From contig URVA01000058.1 in NCBI GenBank assembly GCA_900551155.1, positions 1 to 8,292 of the forward strand: a stretch of DNA of 8,292 nucleotides, written 5' to 3'. This DNA comes from an uncultured Eggerthella sp. GTDB lineage: Bacteria > Actinomycetota > Coriobacteriia > Coriobacteriales > Eggerthellaceae. The translations under genes were made by a program, and so were the position numbers. Position 1 is the stretch's first letter. Each line of letters begins with the position of its first letter. Under the pieces are notes generated by a model. That model did not search any database and was not told where the DNA came from. It saw only the letters and a program-made list of their open reading frames with translations. Below, in pieces: positions 5,949 to 8,292 of the stretch.

Positions 5949-6653
5949 CTACAAAACAAAGAGAACGATGGATAAAAACTGGCAAACAGACCCCGCCACA
6001 ATCCATACATGAAATATGGAATGCATGTAGGGAACCTTCTTAAGAACATAGAAGATACACCCAACCGAATAACACAAACCACCTGCAAGCAAAAGCCAAA
6101 ATGCTGGTGGCGCCAGCAGGGCATACAGTTGAGGAATGAACGCAACTACCGCCCAACCCAAGCAAAGATAGAGCAGCGCAGACAACCACCGTGGACGAAA
6201 TACCCAAAACGATTCCGCAGCCACTCCCGCAAGAGCAACCGCCCAAACGAATATACACAAGCCAACCCCAACGCCATCTACTAAGGTGATCAGGCAATAA
6301 GGTGTATAGCTTGCCGCTATAAATAAGTAGATGAAGCTATGATCCAACACCTTGAATACTCGCTTGGCACGTTCGGCGCTAATGGCGTGGTACAACGTTG
6401 ACATCACATATTCAAGCAGCATGAAAATGCTGTAAATCAAAGCAGCAACCAGATGCAGTGGCTCCCCTGAACCAACCGCCTTAATAACGCAAAGAGGAAT
6501 TGCCGCGATAGCAAGAAGTGCGCCTATGCCATGCGTGATAGAGTTGGCAATTTCTTCTCCAAGCGTGTATTCACGCACAGACTTTTTCAACTGCGTTATG
6601 CGGTCGTGAGTTGAATTTTGATAAGGATAGGGTGTCCAATCATGATTCGACAC
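5949..6653 (-). CDS. HlyIII/PAQR-family seven-helix membrane protein
   Basis: The hemolysin III family belongs to the PAQR/CREST superfamily: seven-helix inner-membrane proteins, some linked to membrane-fluidity or energy homeostasis, with a metal site built from conserved His, Asp and Ser. In the 234-residue product the hallmarks are LGEEIANSITHGIG (Glu34, Asn37, His41), STLYHA (Ser85, His89), LDHSFIYLFIAASYTP (Asp104, His105) and a C-terminal HSIFH (His211, His215). All expected metal ligands are present. Hydrophobic segments fill the region from about 44 to 234. The start chosen is GTG 6651-6653, 8 nt after GGGAGG; the frame stays open further upstream, but those codons lie inside the preceding gene and lack an RBS. 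The start lies 11 nt before the stop of the PH-domain gene, giving a 14-nt overlap (6640-6653), so translational coupling is likely. No clear terminator follows. Confidence 0.93.
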   Translation of the reverse strand: MSNHDWTPYPYQNSTHDRITQLKKSVREYTLGEEIANSITHGIGALLAIAAIPLCVIKAVGSGEPLHLVAALIYSIFMLLEYVMSTLYHAISAERAKRVFKVLDHSFIYLFIAASYTPYCLITLVDGVGVGLCIFVWAVALAGVAAESFWVFRPRWLSALLYLCLGWAVVAFIPQLYALLAPPAFWLLLAGGLCYSVGCIFYVLKKVPYMHSIFHVWIVAGSVCQFLSIVLFVL

Positions 6654-8292
6654 GCACACTACCTCCCGAATTACCACCTCGTGGGCACGCCCAGGTAAGC
6701 CATTCTTCTGCATCGCCCCGAGAAACATCAATAAGACGATGGCGCGTGCTTCCAACACCTGCTGCAGTATTTACTACCACACTAGCAACCTTAGCATGTC
6801 TTTGTAGCGGATTAGTGCGAATAAGCGCGGCTTGAATCTTTGTACGAGGAATGGTAACCGAATCGGTAGAAAAACCACCATTTACGATAGTAAATCCAAA
6901 CCGATCCCAGCCCATTGCGGCCAAGCGATACCACAGCACGGCATTTATTGCTTCAAATACCGCGATTACTACAATAAGCGCTCCTACAATTCCCGTAATA
7001 AGAAGCATCACCTGCAAGAGCGTCATACCAGGAAAGAATTCCTGTGATAATTCCGAAGAAACAAAAACCCCAAGCTCTGCCCACGTACACACCAAAACTA
7101 CGAGCAGCCAGAAGCCAAGCCCTTGCCAAATGACTCGACGAGTTAACGCGCGACGAAGCGCCTTCTTGTCTACGTGTCTGGTAGGCTGTGGCAAAGTTCG
7201 ATATTCAGGCGTTAATCCTTCTATGACTTCCTGAACACGCGAAAGCGGCAAGAAAGGATGAACGACAAGTCTATCCGCCTCAGACGAATTCGTTCCATTA
7301 GAACTGCCATCTTCCTCCATTGCACCAACACGTCCATAGGCAACCGAACAACATTTTAGCAAGCGCTGGAAAAATGATTGGTGAATATGAATGGACTGAA
7401 TTCTTTCCACATCCATGCCGCTGAACACATGGGTAATTAACCCTCGCTCTACTTCGATGCGATTGCCACGCCTGCGCGATCGAAAACCAGCATAGGTCAA
7501 ACAAGAAGAACCCACACTGATCAGCCAGAGCACCAGCAAAATACCAAGAACAAACAGCAAAAAGAACAAGCCAAAAGAACTGCCCATGGCTTGCCATGCC
7601 GCGGAATACACCGCTTCGCTACTCGAAATAATGCGCGCATCTACCAGCCCGCCCAAAAGAGTGGCAAGCGCTGATATCACACCAAGCAGCACAAAGGCAA
7701 AAGAAGTTTTGCTCGAAAGCGCCGAGAGCAGCAGTTCTTTATTCGACAAACCGAATTCGCAGGTAACCTTGCCCGTGTCAACTTCTGCATGCGCGAATAT
7801 TCCGCGCATGTCATCCATAACATCAGCAGGCATATCAAGCACGTTAGTGGCAGGTGATACTGCTTGCTGAGGTTGCGAAAACGCTCCTTGTTGAATCTGC
7901 TGGGGCACTCCCTGTGACATCTGTTGCGTCTGTTGCGCTTGCTGGGGTGCTGTCAGAGGCACCTGTTGGGGCATCGCCTGCGAAGCCTGTTGTGCCTGTT
8001 GAAGCGCGGCTTGCTGTTGCGCCTGCAATTCCCATGGAGGAATAGGCGCGCCAGGAGTTCCTACCGCACCCGAAAAACCATTCGAGCCAACTGAAGCATT
8101 CGCAACGCCAAAAGAACCCTCTGTCTGCATGCGCTCATGATCTACCAGTGCCTGCATGCGTTCATCTGCTTCTTGTGGAGTTAAACCTGAAGCCATAAGA
8201 CTTTTACGCATAAACACTTCACGACGAATGCGTTCTGCGGCAGATTTTTCCACATAAGGAATAACGAGAGCCTTATTGTTCTCTCCACCCGC
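6640..8292 (-). CDS. YdbT-like membrane protein with bacterial PH (bPH_2) domains, N-terminus outside window
   Basis: The frame is open through the right edge. The 13 codons before the GTG at 8251-8253 read AGGENNKALVIPY and look like the end of a first bPH_2 domain, so this GTG is not taken as the start and the gene is 5'-partial (550 residues visible). Counting from that GTG as 1: a charged helix (1-45), a Gly/Ser stretch, a Gln/Pro/Ala-rich linker (about 75-133), two membrane segments (185-206 and 226-247), a bPH_2 domain at about 252-350 (RIEVERGLITHVFSGMDVER, then QSIHIHQSFFQRLLKCCSVAYG), two more membrane segments (376-398 and 411-440), and a last bPH_2-like region at about 446-524 (WDRFGFTIVNGGFS, then TKIQAALIRTNPLQRHAKVASV). 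This alternation of TM pairs and PH domains is the YdbT architecture, whose cellular role is poorly known. The stop at 6640-6642 overlaps the HlyIII gene by 14 nt, so the two form an operon. Confidence 0.88.
   Translation of the reverse strand, partial: AGGENNKALVIPYVEKSAAERIRREVFMRKSLMASGLTPQEADERMQALVDHERMQTEGSFGVANASVGSNGFSGAVGTPGAPIPPWELQAQQQAALQQAQQASQAMPQQVPLTAPQQAQQTQQMSQGVPQQIQQGAFSQPQQAVSPATNVLDMPADVMDDMRGIFAHAEVDTGKVTCEFGLSNKELLLSALSSKTSFAFVLLGVISALATLLGGLVDARIISSSEAVYSAAWQAMGSSFGLFFLLFVLGILLVLWLISVGSSCLTYAGFRSRRRGNRIEVERGLITHVFSGMDVERIQSIHIHQSFFQRLLKCCSVAYGRVGAMEEDGSSNGTNSSEADRLVVHPFLPLSRVQEVIEGLTPEYRTLPQPTRHVDKKALRRALTRRVIWQGLGFWLLVVLVCTWAELGVFVSSELSQEFFPGMTLLQVMLLITGIVGALIVVIAVFEAINAVLWYRLAAMGWDRFGFTIVNGGFSTDSVTIPRTKIQAALIRTNPLQRHAKVASVVVNTAAGVGSTRHRLIDVSRGDAEEWLTWACPRGGNSGGSVRVES
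7864..8031 (-). repeat. Gln/Pro/Ala-rich low-complexity segment within the PH-domain gene
   Basis: About 56 codons are dominated by CAG, CAA, GCG and CCC-type triplets coding Gln, Ala, Pro and Met, with many near-copies of QQAQQ, MPQQVP and VPQQIQQ. On the + strand it shows as recurring CTGTTG and CTGGGG runs. It encodes a flexible linker between PH modules rather than a folded domain. Such triplet-rich DNA can vary in length between strains. Confidence 0.75.

Noticed and set aside
6654..6758. N-terminal extension of the HlyIII protein back to position 6758
   Set aside because: These codons fall inside the last PH region of the upstream gene, have no ribosome binding site, and precede the typical start region of HlyIII proteins.
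7586..8045. Open frames on both strands through the Gln-rich tract of the PH-domain gene
   Set aside because: Triplet-repeat DNA leaves several frames open; the Ala/Thr/Ser and Val/Ala translations are by-products of the CAG-type repeats.
8251..8253. GTG as the start of the PH-domain protein
   Set aside because: The frame continues open to the window edge with plausible coding sequence (ends like a bPH_2 domain), and no ribosome binding site lies at a usable distance. The gene is treated as 5'-partial.

Overview
The window looks like chromosome of a Coriobacteriia actinobacterium (Eggerthellaceae type). This placement is an inference from the gene families, the paired TrkA proteins and the start-codon and RBS style; no marker gene in the window proves it. 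Base composition is split. Positions 1 to about 1190 are strongly GC-rich, with third codon positions almost all G or C. From about 1205 to the right end the DNA is near 50% GC with mixed third positions. The switch falls inside one intact gene, purB, so the window is a mosaic of two codon-usage backgrounds: either homologous recombination between a high-GC and a moderate-GC coriobacterium, or a chimeric assembly.

Layout. At the left edge, on the + strand, is the 3' end of a GC-rich gene for a probable secreted beta-propeller-like protein (3-728). It converges on purB, and a hairpin terminator lies between them (785-817). All remaining genes are on the - strand. In transcription order from the right edge they are: a large membrane protein with bacterial PH domains of the YdbT type, truncated by the window edge (6640-8292); a HlyIII/PAQR-family membrane protein overlapping it by 14 nt (5949-6653); a 295-nt intergenic leader with three copies of a CGTGCTG-type repeat (5716-5948 plus flanks); a PspC-domain multi-TM protein (4759-5715); a membrane-anchored double-psi beta-barrel (RlpA/3D-like) envelope protein (3754-4506) behind a clear sigma-70-type promoter and a leader of about 160 nt; two TrkA-type NAD-binding proteins in tandem (2937-3596 and 2254-2925); and purB (848-2191).

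Functionally the right half is an envelope and membrane group (PH-domain protein, HlyIII, PspC, DPBB protein). The middle holds the cytoplasmic regulatory pair of a Trk/Ktr potassium system whose membrane subunit is not in the window. The left holds the purine enzyme adenylosuccinate lyase. No RNA gene, transposase, integrase or CRISPR array was found. The points most worth a second look are the in-frame composition break inside purB, the start and leader of the DPBB gene, and the repeated motif ahead of the PspC gene.
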